A stretch of DNA of 15,955 bases from an uncultured Clostridia bacterium (GCA_947588325.1 CANPYH010000020.1:1-15955), one strand, 5' to 3'. Positions 1 through 9,800 are shown, counted from the first letter of the stretch. The notes: generated by a model not told the origin, from the sequence alone. Made by a program: numbers and translations.

Positions 1-1
1 G

Positions 2-1183
2 CATGACGAAGCAGGCGCAAAGGCGTTTTCGAAAAAGCTGAACGGCGCGCGCGTCACAATCATGGACGCGCAGGGGAACGTCCTCGGTGACAGCGAGGCG
101 GAAGGCGATCTCGAAAATCACGGGGAACGCGAAGAAATCAAAGACGCAATCTTCCACGGCGAGGGCTTTGCCGTGCGGTCAAGTTCCACACTCGGCAAAA
201 ACATGGTATATTACTGCAAGAACTTTGAGAGTTATCTTGTTCGTATTGCCGTGCCGACCGATTCTTTCTGGACTATTTTCGTTTCTATACTCCCGAGTTT
301 TTTGCAATTCGCGGTAATAATGGTCGTAATTTGTGTCATATTTGCCTTTATCGCTACTCACTTCATTTTGTCCCCTGTAAAAGCCCTGACCAAAGAAGCG
401 TCGGCGGGCGGCAAGGTTAAGAGCAAATATTCGGAACTTGCGCCGGTTGCCGAAATCTTAAACGAACGTAACCGCAATATTGCCCGCCAAATGGACGAAA
501 TCAAGACGGAAAAAGAACTTGTGGAGCGCGCACAAAGCTCGAAAGACGAATTTATTTCCAACGTCACGCATGAAATGAATACGCCGCTCACTTCCATTCG
601 CGGCTATGCCGAACTTTTGGGCGCGGGCGGTATGACGGACGAGCAAAAAGACGTTGCGTACTCTACGATACTCGCGCAGAGCGAGCGGCTTTCAAGCCTG
701 ATTGCCTGCATTATCAATTACAGCAAACTTGACAGCGATGACTTGCCCGCCTACGAAGTGAACTTTTCGGCACTCGCGCGGGAAATGATCTTCGCCTTAA
801 AACCCGAAGCCGATAAGCGGAATATCACGATAATAGAACACATCGACGACAATGTAATGATCATGAGCCGTCACGAGAGGCTTACCGAAATTTTCGGAAA
901 TTTGGTGCGGAACGCAATCAAATACAACAAAGACGGCGGGAGCATTACGATAACGCTGAACTATCGCGGGCTGAAAGTGGAAGATACGGGCATCGGCATT
1001 GCCGAGGAAAATATGAGTAAGGTTTTTTCACGCTTCTTTACGGTGGATAAATCGCATGGCGGCAAAAACGGCGGCTTTGGCTTGGGACTTGCCGTCGCAA
1101 AAAAAATCTGTCAAAAATCCGGCTGGAAGATCGGAGTGGAAAGCGTATTGGGTGAAGGCAGTAAATTTACAGTAGAATTCTGA
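2..1183 (+). CDS. Sensor histidine kinase, PhoR-like, 5' end missing
   Basis: This is the C-terminal part of a membrane-bound two-component sensor kinase. The frame is open from base 2, so the true start lies outside the window; the Met codon at 62 is internal. Numbering from that Met: residues 1-67 are the end of an extracytoplasmic sensor domain with a PhoR-like pattern (DAQGNVLGDS, then ENHGEREE). Residues 70-103 hold a transmembrane helix. Residues about 104-160 are a linker/coiled coil. The H-box is at 169-175 (THEMNTP), with H170 the predicted phosphorylated histidine. The ATPase domain has an N-box (N280, N284), a G1 box DTGIG (308-312) and a G2 box GFGLGL (338-343). All elements needed for autophosphorylation are present. 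A partner response regulator would be expected upstream but is not visible. A terminator follows, so the gene ends its transcription unit. The signal sensed cannot be deduced. Confidence 0.93.
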   Translation, partial: HDEAGAKAFSKKLNGARVTIMDAQGNVLGDSEAEGDLENHGEREEIKDAIFHGEGFAVRSSSTLGKNMVYYCKNFESYLVRIAVPTDSFWTIFVSILPSFLQFAVIMVVICVIFAFIATHFILSPVKALTKEASAGGKVKSKYSELAPVAEILNERNRNIARQMDEIKTEKELVERAQSSKDEFISNVTHEMNTPLTSIRGYAELLGAGGMTDEQKDVAYSTILAQSERLSSLIACIINYSKLDSDDLPAYEVNFSALAREMIFALKPEADKRNITIIEHIDDNVMIMSRHERLTEIFGNLVRNAIKYNKDGGSITITLNYRGLKVEDTGIGIAEENMSKVFSRFFTVDKSHGGKNGGFGLGLAVAKKICQKSGWKIGVESVLGEGSKFTVEF

Positions 1184-1212
1184 TATGTGTGCGTCGCTTC
1201 ATATGTATACCG

Positions 1213-1248
1213 AAAAAAGCAGAGGTACATTGCGTATCTCTGTTTTTA
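1213..1248 (+). terminator. Rho-independent terminator after the histidine kinase
   Basis: A 9-bp stem (CAGAGGTAC at 1220-1228 with GTATCTCTG at 1234-1242, one G-U pair) closes a 5-base loop. It is followed by five T and preceded by six A. The A-run could also let it act on the opposite strand, but no gene is seen there. Confidence 0.85.
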
Positions 1249-1324
1249 TAGTGGGTGAGTTAGCGTTTTTTGTTAAGCGGCGAGTGCGACGAATGATTGG
1301 GGCTGGAATTTTTGCGTAAATGGA

Positions 1325-1353
1325 TTGACTTTGCCCTTAAATTTGGCTATAAT
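1325..1353 (+). promoter_or_regulatory. Sigma-A type promoter of the Fic gene
   Basis: TTGACT (1325-1330), a 17-bp spacer and a perfect TATAAT (1348-1353). Transcription should start near 1360, only about 23 bases before the start codon, with the ribosome site in between. This is the best housekeeping promoter in the window and makes the Fic gene an independent unit. Confidence 0.85.
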
Positions 1354-1382
1354 ATAAGGGAAAACACAAGGAGGTAAGGGAA

Positions 1383-2429
1383 ATGCGGGAATTTAATTAC
1401 TCGGCTATCAAGGGCATGAAGTGGGACAGCGACATATTGGGGCTGGTCGCCGCCATTCACAGAGAGGCGGGGAAAGAGGAGTTGTGCCTGAAACAGCAGC
1501 CGGAAAAGCTCAATAAGTTGGTGGAGATAGCGAAAATACAAAGTACCGAATCTTCCAACGCGATTGAGGGGATAGTGACGACGAATACCAGGATAAGACA
1601 GCTTGCATTGGAAAAGACTACGCCCAAAAGCCGCGCCGAGGAGGAAATAGCGGGGTATCGGGACGCATTGAAGATTATCCACGACAACTTCGATGTAATA
1701 CCCATTACGCAAAACTACATTTTACAGCTGCACAAAGTGATGTACGGGCACACGAATAATCCGTATGCGGGTCGGACGAAGAACGTGCAGAACTATATCG
1801 CCGCGACATATAACGACGGGCGCACGGAGACGCTGTTTACGCCGTTATCTCCCATCGAAACGCCTCTGGCACTCGATCGAATATGCGAGGAGTATAACAG
1901 GGTTGTAGGGAATAATGAAATGGAGTCGCTTATCGTCATACCCGTGTTTATTCACGACTTCCTCTGCATACACCCCTTCAACGACGGCAACGGACGAATC
2001 AGCCGTTTGCTCACTACGCTTTTGTTGTATCGGAGCGGGTTTAGCGTGGGTAAGTATATCTCGCTCGAAGCGAAGATTGCACAAAACAAAGATTTGTATT
2101 ACGAAGCGCTTCTGCGTGGACAGACGGGCTGGCACGAGGGCGCAGACGACGCTACGCCGTTCATTAAGTATTTGCTCGGGATTATTCTTGCCGCATATAA
2201 GGACTTGGATGATAGGTTCGAATTGGTACAGGGTAACGTTTCGGCGCTTGCGACTGTGCGGCGCGCGACAATGCAGAAGATAGGTAGATTCACCAAACAG
2301 GATATTATGGATCTCTGTCCCTCTCTCAGTATCAGTTCGGTAGAGGGCGGTTTGCGAAAACTCGTGGCGATGAAAGAGTTATGCCGCGAAGGCACAGGCC
2401 GTGCAACGAAATATTACAGGATAGGTTAG
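1383..2429 (+). CDS. Fic-domain protein, class II, with C-terminal helix-turn-helix
   Basis: The product (348 residues, usual for this family) is a Fic protein; the family mostly transfers AMP from ATP to a hydroxyl side chain of target proteins. The Fic motif is complete at 197-208 (HPFNDGNGR, then R208): H197 is the catalytic base and D201 the expected metal ligand. An N-terminal inhibitory helix carries the class II motif S58-x3-E62-G63, known in this family to block ATP binding in cis. This fits the absence of a separate antitoxin gene. Residues about 285-348 look like a winged helix (TKQDIMDL followed by SISSVEGGLRKL). The start is set by a perfect AAGGAGGT at 1368-1375, 7 bases upstream. 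The gene has its own promoter and terminator and lies between kinase and recombinase, so it may be an accessory or mobile cargo gene. The target is unknown. Confidence 0.93.
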   Translation: MREFNYSAIKGMKWDSDILGLVAAIHREAGKEELCLKQQPEKLNKLVEIAKIQSTESSNAIEGIVTTNTRIRQLALEKTTPKSRAEEEIAGYRDALKIIHDNFDVIPITQNYILQLHKVMYGHTNNPYAGRTKNVQNYIAATYNDGRTETLFTPLSPIETPLALDRICEEYNRVVGNNEMESLIVIPVFIHDFLCIHPFNDGNGRISRLLTTLLLYRSGFSVGKYISLEAKIAQNKDLYYEALLRGQTGWHEGADDATPFIKYLLGIILAAYKDLDDRFELVQGNVSALATVRRATMQKIGRFTKQDIMDLCPSLSISSVEGGLRKLVAMKELCREGTGRATKYYRIG

Positions 2430-2517
2430 GGGTATTTGCTTACGCTCACACCGTATCATTGTGCGTATACGGAGAGGATTATTATATCATTCAGCCTCTT
2501 TTATGATCCAACATATC

Positions 2518-2545
2518 AGCGAGGAATTATTTCCCCGCTTTTTTT
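2518..2545 (+). terminator. Rho-independent terminator after the Fic gene
   Basis: AGCGAGGAA (2518-2526) pairs with TTCCCCGCT (2531-2539) with one A-C mismatch, around a 4-base loop. A run of seven T begins at the last paired base (2539-2545). It lies 89 bases after the Fic stop codon and should separate that gene from the recombinase. Confidence 0.75.
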
Positions 2546-2626
2546 GTACTTTATAATCTTCCGAAAAATGAATTTACGGACAGTTTGCGGTAAAATGTAA
2601 AAAAACATGTAAATTCGGAGGGCAAT

Positions 2627-3541
2627 ATGAAGTACAAAGAGTGGTTGAATGAATGGTTGGAGTTTTACGTCAAACCTTCGACCAAAGAGCGGACATATCG
2701 GAAGTATCGCTTGTCGGCGGAGAAATACATCCTTCCCGCGCTCGGTGAAAAAGATGTGGACGAACTGTCGGCGGTGGAATTGCAAAAATTTTCCGCTTCG
2801 CTCATCGAACGAGGTCTTTCGGCAAGCACGGTGAACGGCGTGCTGTTCGTCCTGAAATCTTCGTTGCGTAAGGCGGTTGCGCTCGGGATCGCGCATAGAC
2901 AATTCACGGACGCAATAGTCCGACCGAAGGCAAGGGAAAAAAAGGTAGCCTGCTTCGCCAAAGATGAGCAACGGAAAATCGAGCGATACGTTTTGACGCA
3001 TAACACGCCCTACCTCTTCGGTATCGTGCTTTCCCTCTATACGGGGCTTCGGATCGGAGAACTTCTCGCGCTTACTTGGGAAGATATCGACTTTCAAAAG
3101 GGGACGATGACGGTCTCGAAGTCCTGCTTTGACAGTTGGGAAGAGGGACATTACAAAAAGGTTTTCGACACGACTAAAACGCAAAGTTCGGAGCGGGTAA
3201 TTCCTCTTCCAAAACAGATAGTCGGCGAGCTTAAACGGCTGAAAAAACAGACGGGATCGCGGTTTATAGTCGCGGCAAAAAGCGAATACGGGGCACAAAT
3301 CCGAGCGTATCAACGCTCCTTTGAGCGCGTACTCAAAAAACTCCGTATCGAGCGAAAGGGCTTTCATTCGTTAAGACACACCTTTGCGACGAGAGCGCTC
3401 GAAGTCGGAATGGATGTCAGGACGCTCTCGGAGATTTTGGGTCATAAGAATCCGACGATAACGCTTAAAAGATACGCCCATTCGCTGCTCGAACATAAGA
3501 CGGAAATGATGAACAGGGTAGGACGGCTTTTCGGCATATAG
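2627..3541 (+). CDS. Tyrosine recombinase (XerC/D-like integrase or invertase)
   Basis: This 304-residue protein is a complete tyrosine recombinase, which cuts and rejoins DNA at paired sites through a phosphotyrosine link. Residues about 3-95 form the helical core-binding domain (SAM-like N-terminal domain). The catalytic domain follows, with R142 (TGLRIGE), K184 (TKTQSSER), H247 and R250 (HSLRH), H273 (LGHKN) and nucleophile Y283 (KRYAH). All six residues are present, so activity is expected. It lacks the extra arm-binding domain typical of many phage integrases. Start: GGAGGG at 2617-2622, 4 bases before ATG. I see no convincing promoter; a TATAAT at 2552-2557 has no good -35 box. Its stop lies 51 bases before a pair of 21-bp inverted repeats that precede a giant surface-protein gene. 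This position suggests a phase-variation invertase rather than the integrase of an element, although the latter is not excluded. Confidence 0.93.
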   Translation: MKYKEWLNEWLEFYVKPSTKERTYRKYRLSAEKYILPALGEKDVDELSAVELQKFSASLIERGLSASTVNGVLFVLKSSLRKAVALGIAHRQFTDAIVRPKAREKKVACFAKDEQRKIERYVLTHNTPYLFGIVLSLYTGLRIGELLALTWEDIDFQKGTMTVSKSCFDSWEEGHYKKVFDTTKTQSSERVIPLPKQIVGELKRLKKQTGSRFIVAAKSEYGAQIRAYQRSFERVLKKLRIERKGFHSLRHTFATRALEVGMDVRTLSEILGHKNPTITLKRYAHSLLEHKTEMMNRVGRLFGI

Positions 3542-3553
3542 TCAAGGCGCTTA

Positions 3554-3583
3554 AAATAAAAAAGCGGCGGTTTTTTCCGTCGC
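3554..3583 (-). terminator. Hairpin between recombinase and left repeat, possible leftward terminator
   Basis: GCGGCGG (3564-3570) and CCGTCGC (3577-3583) flank a T6 loop. In rightward RNA the stem is seven pairs with one G-U, but no U-tract follows. In leftward RNA it has a central A-C mismatch but is followed by six U, an A and more U. It is therefore better placed to stop transcripts coming leftward from the switch region before they run antisense into the recombinase gene. The stem is short, so this is a moderate call. Confidence 0.45.
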
Positions 3584-3592
3584 ACCTTGGTA

Positions 3593-3613
3593 CATAGAAT
3601 AAGCTATTTTATG
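3593..3613 (+). repeat. Left inverted repeat of the predicted switch
   Basis: The element consists of CATAGAATA, central AGC and TATTTTATG. It is also a dyad in itself: with the flanking GGTA and TACC the palindrome runs 3589-3617, with 13-bp arms (one G-T pair) around a 3-base centre. Arms binding one recombinase subunit each, around a short asymmetric crossover region, are the usual form of a tyrosine-recombinase site. Confidence 0.8.
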
Positions 3614-3642
3614 TACCGAAGTTTCTCTTTGCGTACCTCACG

Positions 3643-3651
3643 TTATTCTAT
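3643..3651. repeat. Extra copy of one repeat arm inside the switch
   Basis: TTATTCTAT here is identical to 3794-3802, the right arm of the right repeat. It stands alone without a partner arm. It may be an accessory binding site for the recombinase, or chance in AT-rich DNA. Confidence 0.35.
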
Positions 3652-3670
3652 TTGTCAACCATTTTCGTCA

Positions 3671-3699
3671 AATTTACGTCAGATTGTATTATATGTCAA
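3671..3699 (-). promoter_or_regulatory. Leftward promoter inside the predicted invertible segment
   Basis: On the - strand: TTGACA (complement of 3694-3699), 17 bp, then TAAATT (complement of 3671-3676). Upstream on that strand, GTTAAGATTT and an AT-rich tract (to 3740) could be an UP element. The whole 3671-3740 block resembles 12743-12812, which lies upstream of the lipoprotein gene in the correct orientation. The -10 box is weak in both, so an activator or alternative sigma factor is possible. In the present orientation it fires away from the surface gene. Confidence 0.6.
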
Positions 3700-3782
3700 A
3701 CATTTTGCGTTATTTCCCGTGATTATTTACAAATCTTAACAACTTTCGCCGCAACAGACGAATATTTCACACGCCACATGTC

Positions 3783-3803
3783 CATAGAATAGCTTATTCT
3801 ATG
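3783..3803 (-). repeat. Right inverted repeat of the predicted switch
   Basis: CATAGAATA, central GCT and TATTCTATG; with one more pair the perfect 10-bp-armed palindrome is 3782-3804. Read on the - strand it matches the left repeat at 20 of 21 bases. Read in the same direction as the left repeat it has four mismatches, three of them in the centre, so the pair is in inverted orientation. Confidence 0.8.
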
Positions 3804-3868
3804 GTCTTGAATTTCTTGATAAAGAAAAACGGAAGTGATTTGTTTCTTTCAGGGAGGCTTTATCGAAA
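3804..3868 (+). promoter_or_regulatory. Leader and ribosome site of the giant surface-protein gene
   Basis: No promoter is visible between the right repeat and the gene, so transcription must come from inside the switch or from further upstream. The ribosome site AGGGAGG (3851-3857) is a long 11 bases from the ATG. GATAAAG (3818-3824) can pair with CTTTATC (3858-3864) next to the ribosome site, while AAAGAAA (3821-3827) can instead pair with TTTCTTT (3843-3849). The two pairings exclude each other. A regulatory role is speculative. Confidence 0.45.
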
Positions 3869-6800
3869 ATGAAAACATCAAACAGAAAAAATATTGTCGG
3901 TGTACTCGTTGTCAGTGTACTTGTGCTTGTAATGACGCTGTCGCTCGTATTGGGCGTAGGACTGCCGGCTATAAAATGGGGTACGAATTCCAACGAAATT
4001 GCCGAGCTTTCCGAAAACGACTTTGAATTCAACTATGTTTCGTCACTCGCTTACAGAGTAAGCGCTGAGGACACAAGCGGCGGAAACGGCGTTTATGGGT
4101 GGGGATATAAACCCGACAGACCTCCCGAAGCGGAATACGCATTTATCACGGGGATCAAAAATACGGAGCTTAAAGACCTCAAAACGAACGGCGTGGAAAA
4201 GCTCGTCATAAACATTCCGGCGACGCATAACGGTGTCCCCGTGCGCTATGTTGCACAGGATGCTTTTTACGATTGTTCTCTCTCCATCGTCGACATCAAT
4301 ATGCCGCTCTCGGTATATTGGCAGATCAAAGGGAAGGAGCGTTTTACATTCGATAATAACTCTCCGTTTGCGCGTGCAGACGGCGAAACGGCGACATTTA
4401 CCGAGTTCAAGTCGAAAACGGGGAGCGATGTCACGACCCTCGTTCTTCCGTCCAATGTCTGGATTGATAAGGACAGCGACGGTAATTTCGAGGACGGCGA
4501 GCCCACCTATCGCTACACCGAGTACCTCTTTAAGGGTGAGTCGAGCGCGGCATATAAAAACCTCGTCGTCATGCCCGACGTTGTAAACATTTTCAATGGC
4601 ACGGCGTCGGAAAGCAATGCAAACCGCCCCAAGTTACAAGGCGGTCTTCTCTCCAAGTCTCAGAACTTACAGAGCGTTTACTTCTGCACAGGCAGATCGC
4701 AAGTTTTGCATTTGTATCCTCTCACCTTTGAAAACTGCACCGAGCTAAAAGAGATCTCCCTGTCAGCCGGTGTCTATCTGGAGGACGGCGCGCGCGTGTT
4801 CCAGGGCGCTTCTTCGCTCGAAAAGTTCTACATTGCCGATGAAAAGACGGCGTCGGCGCCCTTCTTTTACACGGTCGGTGCGGACGGCGCGCTCTATACC
4901 AATAACTATGCATATTCCTACTTCACGCAATCGAGCGCCGAAAGGTACTATGAATGGTGGAAAAACGGTTTGACCGCGGTGGGAGAGTGGAAAGACAGCT
5001 ACGCATCGGAGTGGATTCCGACCAAGGCGTGGGACAGTCAAACAAATGTCGGTTCTTTATCTCTGACCGATCCCGAAAAGCCCAATCAAATGGGTACGTT
5101 CAACGGGGACAAGAGCGCTTCTTCTACACCCTCCGACACAACAGTCTATTATGCGCAAGGGTCGGACGGTGAATACAACAAGGGCGTCGGGATTCCCGAA
5201 GGGAGCTATGTGTTTGACGTCAACGGTACGGATAAAAACGGCAGCACAGACAGTGAAAACGATTTCGAAAAAAGTTCAACCGAGGGGCAGTATGAAGATA
5301 GCGCGAACTTTGATTCGGCGGCATTGACAACCGTTGAAAAAGGAGATAAGAGCGGAATAAAGGCCGAACTCGAAGCGACCGGCGGTGTAGTTCGCGTCAC
5401 TGAGAAGGGAGGTAACACTCAAACCGCCGTATCGGTCAATATCAACGATGTTGAATATAAATCGCGTATGCAGCTCAAGCAGGGGAGTACCCGTTACATT
5501 AAAATCGAAGTGCCGTTCGAATTTGACCTTTGCGCGTATTTTGCGGGCGGTTACTACGCGGCCGCCGCAGGGGACACGAAGCCGCAAATAGCACTGTTCG
5601 GGAGCGGTAAATTTAACGAAACCAACTATTCCAACAAAGAGTATGTAGGGTCGAAGGCAAAAACGGCGATAACGGGCGATGCAATTGCGTTTCTCGAAGA
5701 TGTCGATGGACTCAGCATAAGCGGCGGAGCCGACCATCTGTTAAAAATCGAAGGGAACACATTACAAAAGGGCACATATTATATTGCCCAACCCGCCGAT
5801 GATGAGATAACCAGCGATTATGCTCAAATGCTTTTCCTCGTCATCACGCCCGCAAAGGAGCAGGCGGCAGTCTCGATATCGGTTGAACAGAATATCAGTT
5901 TAACATCGGATAGCGAAGATTGGAAGCCTGTTCAAAACGACGCCCTGTTGCTTAAAAGGGTCACAGATTCATATTATCTCGATTTGCGATATCCCTCGAT
6001 CGTGCGGTATGACAAGACATGTGAACTCAAGTTCAGAGTAAAGGCGCTTGCCGCCAACGGGGAGATATTGCGCTCACAGGATATCGATTGGGCAATCATG
6101 GATGTCAACGGCATGGACGTAAGCAATTACTTCCATATGCAAAACCCGCAGGATATCGATACCGAGGGATTTTTCGAATTTACGCTTCGTTTGGAAAATG
6201 TGTTTTCCGATAGCGATCTCTATGGCGGCGGGCAGAAGCACGGCAGGAATTTCGCCGTCAAATTTACCGCAGGCGAGTGCGAGCAATATCTCTTTATCAA
6301 CCTCATGCCCGATATGGACGAGAAAAAGATCCCCGATGCCGACCAATGGCAGGAAGGATTCACTTCGGGAACGGAAGTCAGCTATCTTCCTCTCACCGAG
6401 GAGAAGCTGTCGCGCTATCAAACGCTGGTTTCCATGCCTGCAATGGCAAAAAACGATGCGGATGACTATGTCAATTCCTTTGACTTCGGCTATCATGAAA
6501 CGATGGAAATCGGTCCCAACGCATTCCAGAATACGTATATCACGGTCATCGACATTCCCGACCGCATAGCTAAGATCGGCGCCTCGGCATTCCGTTTCTC
6601 TTCACATTTGCAGACCGTGTATCTCCCCGATGACGCGGACATTGGACTTAATGCCTTCGGGCAGGAAGCCGACGCGGATACCGTGAACAATACGGTTTAC
6701 ACGGCGGGCAAAAAGAACTTCTTCCTCATCGCACCCTCGCGCACCTCTTTTGAGCATTATCTGATGTATGCGGCCAAGTATTACGAAAGCGGGCAAAAGG

Positions 6801-9800
6801 AGCAATATGAGCCCAACTACAACGTTTTCCCCGTTCATGTGGAGAAGGAGGATCTGGGCTTTGACGAGCGGGCGGGCGACGCCGGCCGCGGCAAAGACGC
6901 GAGCTACGACTATACGCCTTACCTGACTTATGAAATCACGGTGAATTTTCTGACGTACGATACAACGGGCGAAAAGTTGCAGAAAACCGAGACCCGGACC
7001 TTCCTCTATGGAATGGACGCTCGTTTCGTCAAGGCAACGACTACAACGGAATGGGCGAATTTCGATAGGAAGTACGACAACAACGCGCCCGTATGGTTCG
7101 GGTATATCAGCGACAATACGGTGCAGCAGATCAATACCATTTCCAAACGCATCACCTGGTCGATTGCCGCAGACGGATGGTACTACGACGAAAACGCCAC
7201 TCTTCCCAAGGGAGATTGGTACTTCGGCGAACAGCCCGTTACAAGCGCGGCCGCCGAGGAAAGAATGAACGAATTCACCAAGTTTATCGGCGGATGGGCG
7301 GGCGGCTACGTCAACAGTAAGGACATTCAAAACCTTGTGCAACTGCACTATGCCGCGGTGTATGATGCATCCTACGTACAGGGTATCACCGAGACGGGCG
7401 GCGAGCCCGGAGAACTCCGCATGCCGATTGAGTATTCCGGGTATGGCGATGATTTCTACTTCCCCTACGGGGATTTCGAAACAGAGACCCGTTGGAATCG
7501 CTGGTGGTGGGACGAAAAGTTCGATGAAGGCGGTGCCCGTGGCGCCGTTGTGCAGAGATTCTTCACCATGCCGTTTGCCATCACATTGAAGAACAAATCG
7601 GAAGTACGCGAGAGCCGTGTCGATTTTGACGTGCCCACTTTCCAGAACATCGGCGTAATCACCAACGACGAGGACACGATGAACGCCGTGCCCGGAGCGG
7701 ACAGCTCGTGGAGAGTTCCCATGCTTACGGTCACGTTCGATTACAACGGATTCCCCGCAAGCCGTATCTTCGAAAACTTCAAGAGCTACGCGATGGACGT
7801 TGAGTACGAGGCGTGGAGAGGGCTCGATTACGCCGATAAAGAGTGGAGATGGACACCCGACACATACAGCTCCTCCGTGGGGTGGAATGATTACGATAAG
7901 ATGAAATACGCTCCCGACGGGGCGGACTATGTGCCCTACGACGCGGGTTATTACCGCATAACGGTGAGGTTTTCGGAAAGCGGCTTAGATAGCTATAAAT
8001 ACTATTGGTCGGGCGTTTACAACGGCATGCGCGTGGACGAGAACGCGGACTTCGATGATACGTTCACCTTTATACTCCACATCGAGCCCCGCAAAGTTCC
8101 GCTTTCCAACATCTATTCCATGCAGTACACCGGGCAGGGTTTCTCCTTGTTTGCGGATAATCCCTACATCGATGTCATGAGTTATGGCTATTGGGATTCG
8201 GAACACGCCGAATACACGGCGGAAGGGCTTCCTTGCGCGGTGGGGTTCTATAATATCAAGCTTAAACTCAACGACCCGAAGTATCCGAACCCCAATGATG
8301 ACTATCTTGAGGATATAAATAAATACACGCCCAACCTCGAATGGGAAGGGGCTTCGGGTTATAATGACGGCTACTATTATACGATGTACGAAGAGAATAA
8401 CGATGTCGTCAGCAGATATGTCTACAAAACCGGAGTCGACCTCTTTATCTTCGACGGAGCGGCCGAGACGCAATGGGGATCGCTCCATGAAGAGGGGCCG
8501 AACGGAGAGGAAATTCCCATCACGTTTGACGCTCCCCTTGCGATATTCAACTCCGAGGTGCTGACGTATACCTATACCGGCGCGCCATTTACCATTGAGG
8601 ATATATTCGGCGGGGTATTCTCTTCGAGTTCTATCAACTATACCATCACACGGAACGAAAAAGCAGTCACCGAGATCAAAAATGCCGGTACGTATATCGT
8701 GTCCATCACGCCTGCGGAGGGTTATGTCTGGTGGAGAGGCATTCCGACCATAGACGAAAAAGCGAAATTCCTTGTGGACGAGTGGTCGCTCGACGAATTT
8801 TGGGCAAAGCGCGGCGGCTATGAGGCTAACAAGACCACAACGCTCACCTTCGAAGTCAACATCGATAAGAGTCCCGTCACCGTTCCGAGGAACTCTTATG
8901 AGCCCAAAGAAGCAGAACCGCCCTATGAGTTTGTAGCTCCCATCGACGGCGACTATGAGGTCGTGGGTTACCACCTGCACGACTTCGATGAGGGCGCAAC
9001 TATTCCCAAAGCCTCAGAGAAAGAGGCGTGGACTGCCGATATCATCGAGCCCGGCGTATACGACGTTCTGCTTCGTCTCACCAACCCCGAAAATACCACC
9101 TGGGTTCCCGAGGCGGGAGAGTCGCACGGCGACAACTACTATGTCGTCGTCACCCTGTATGCAGGCTTTGACCGCGAAAAGGCTTATCCTACGTTTATAG
9201 ATACCGAACACACTGCGAGCGGTACGGATATTCGCGAGACGCTTACGCTGTCTTACGACGCCACGTCGTTCACCCTCGATACGCTCTTTGCGGAAGAACG
9301 GCCGACCGCTATGGAAGCGACTTATTCCATCATCAAACTTGCCTCCGCTCCTAATAGCCGTGCCGACTTCATCGGGGAGGAGTGGGAGAATACCATTTCC
9401 GATGCGGGCTACTATGGCATTATAGTTACCCTCAACGATCCGTTCCTCTTTGAAGGCACAGGCGAGACGGTCGCATACTACCTTGTTGTGATTCAAGGAT
9501 CGGAAGAACCCACACTTGATGGTATCGAATTTAAAGATAAGACCGTGGAATACGACGGACAGCCGCATAAACTCACAATCGACGGCGTTCTGCCCGAAGG
9601 TTACTCTGTGACGTATGAGGGAAATAACGGGTATAACGGCGAGATTGGAGCCATTGAGCCGAATGTTTATACCGTGACGGCGATAATCTCTGACAACGAT
9701 GGAGAAGTCGCGAGAAAAGAGGCAAAGCTCACCATTACGAAGATAAGGTTTGATATGTCGGACGTTAAGTTCGATGATAAAACGTTTACATACGATGGGG

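Larger units (their letters stand above)
3593..3803. other. Predicted invertible DNA segment (promoter switch)
   Basis: The segment is bounded by two 21-bp elements that match at 20 of 21 positions in inverted orientation and enclose 169 bp. It sits between a tyrosine recombinase gene and a surface-protein operon, the arrangement of known phase-variable promoters such as the cwpV switch of Clostridioides difficile and the capsule promoters of Bacteroides. Inside, the best promoter-like element faces left (3671-3699). Flipping the segment would move its -35 box to about 3697-3702 facing right, about 170 bases upstream of the surface gene's ATG. No gene or ribosome site is visible inside. Four GTCA blocks (3655, 3667, 3678, 3695) may be regulator contacts. 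Inversion itself is inferred. Confidence 0.72.

Noticed and set aside
1383..2429. Fic toxin with a separate antitoxin gene.
   Set aside because: No small gene lies directly upstream or downstream; the inhibitory motif is inside the same protein.
3665..3692. A rightward promoter in the present orientation (TCGTCA, 16 bp, TATTAT) that would make the current state ON.
   Set aside because: The -35 box is poor, and the region lacks the similarity to the lipoprotein promoter that the leftward element shows. It remains the main caveat to the OFF assignment.
3589..3804. The two palindromes as plain repressor operators or transcription terminators.
   Set aside because: No U-tract follows either one, and the asymmetric centres in opposite orientation beside a recombinase fit crossover sites better. 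An operator role is not excluded.
1383..3804. A small integrative element (Fic plus integrase) with attachment sites.
   Set aside because: Attachment sites should be direct repeats bounding the element. I see only an inverted pair on one side, and no other mobility genes or tRNA target.
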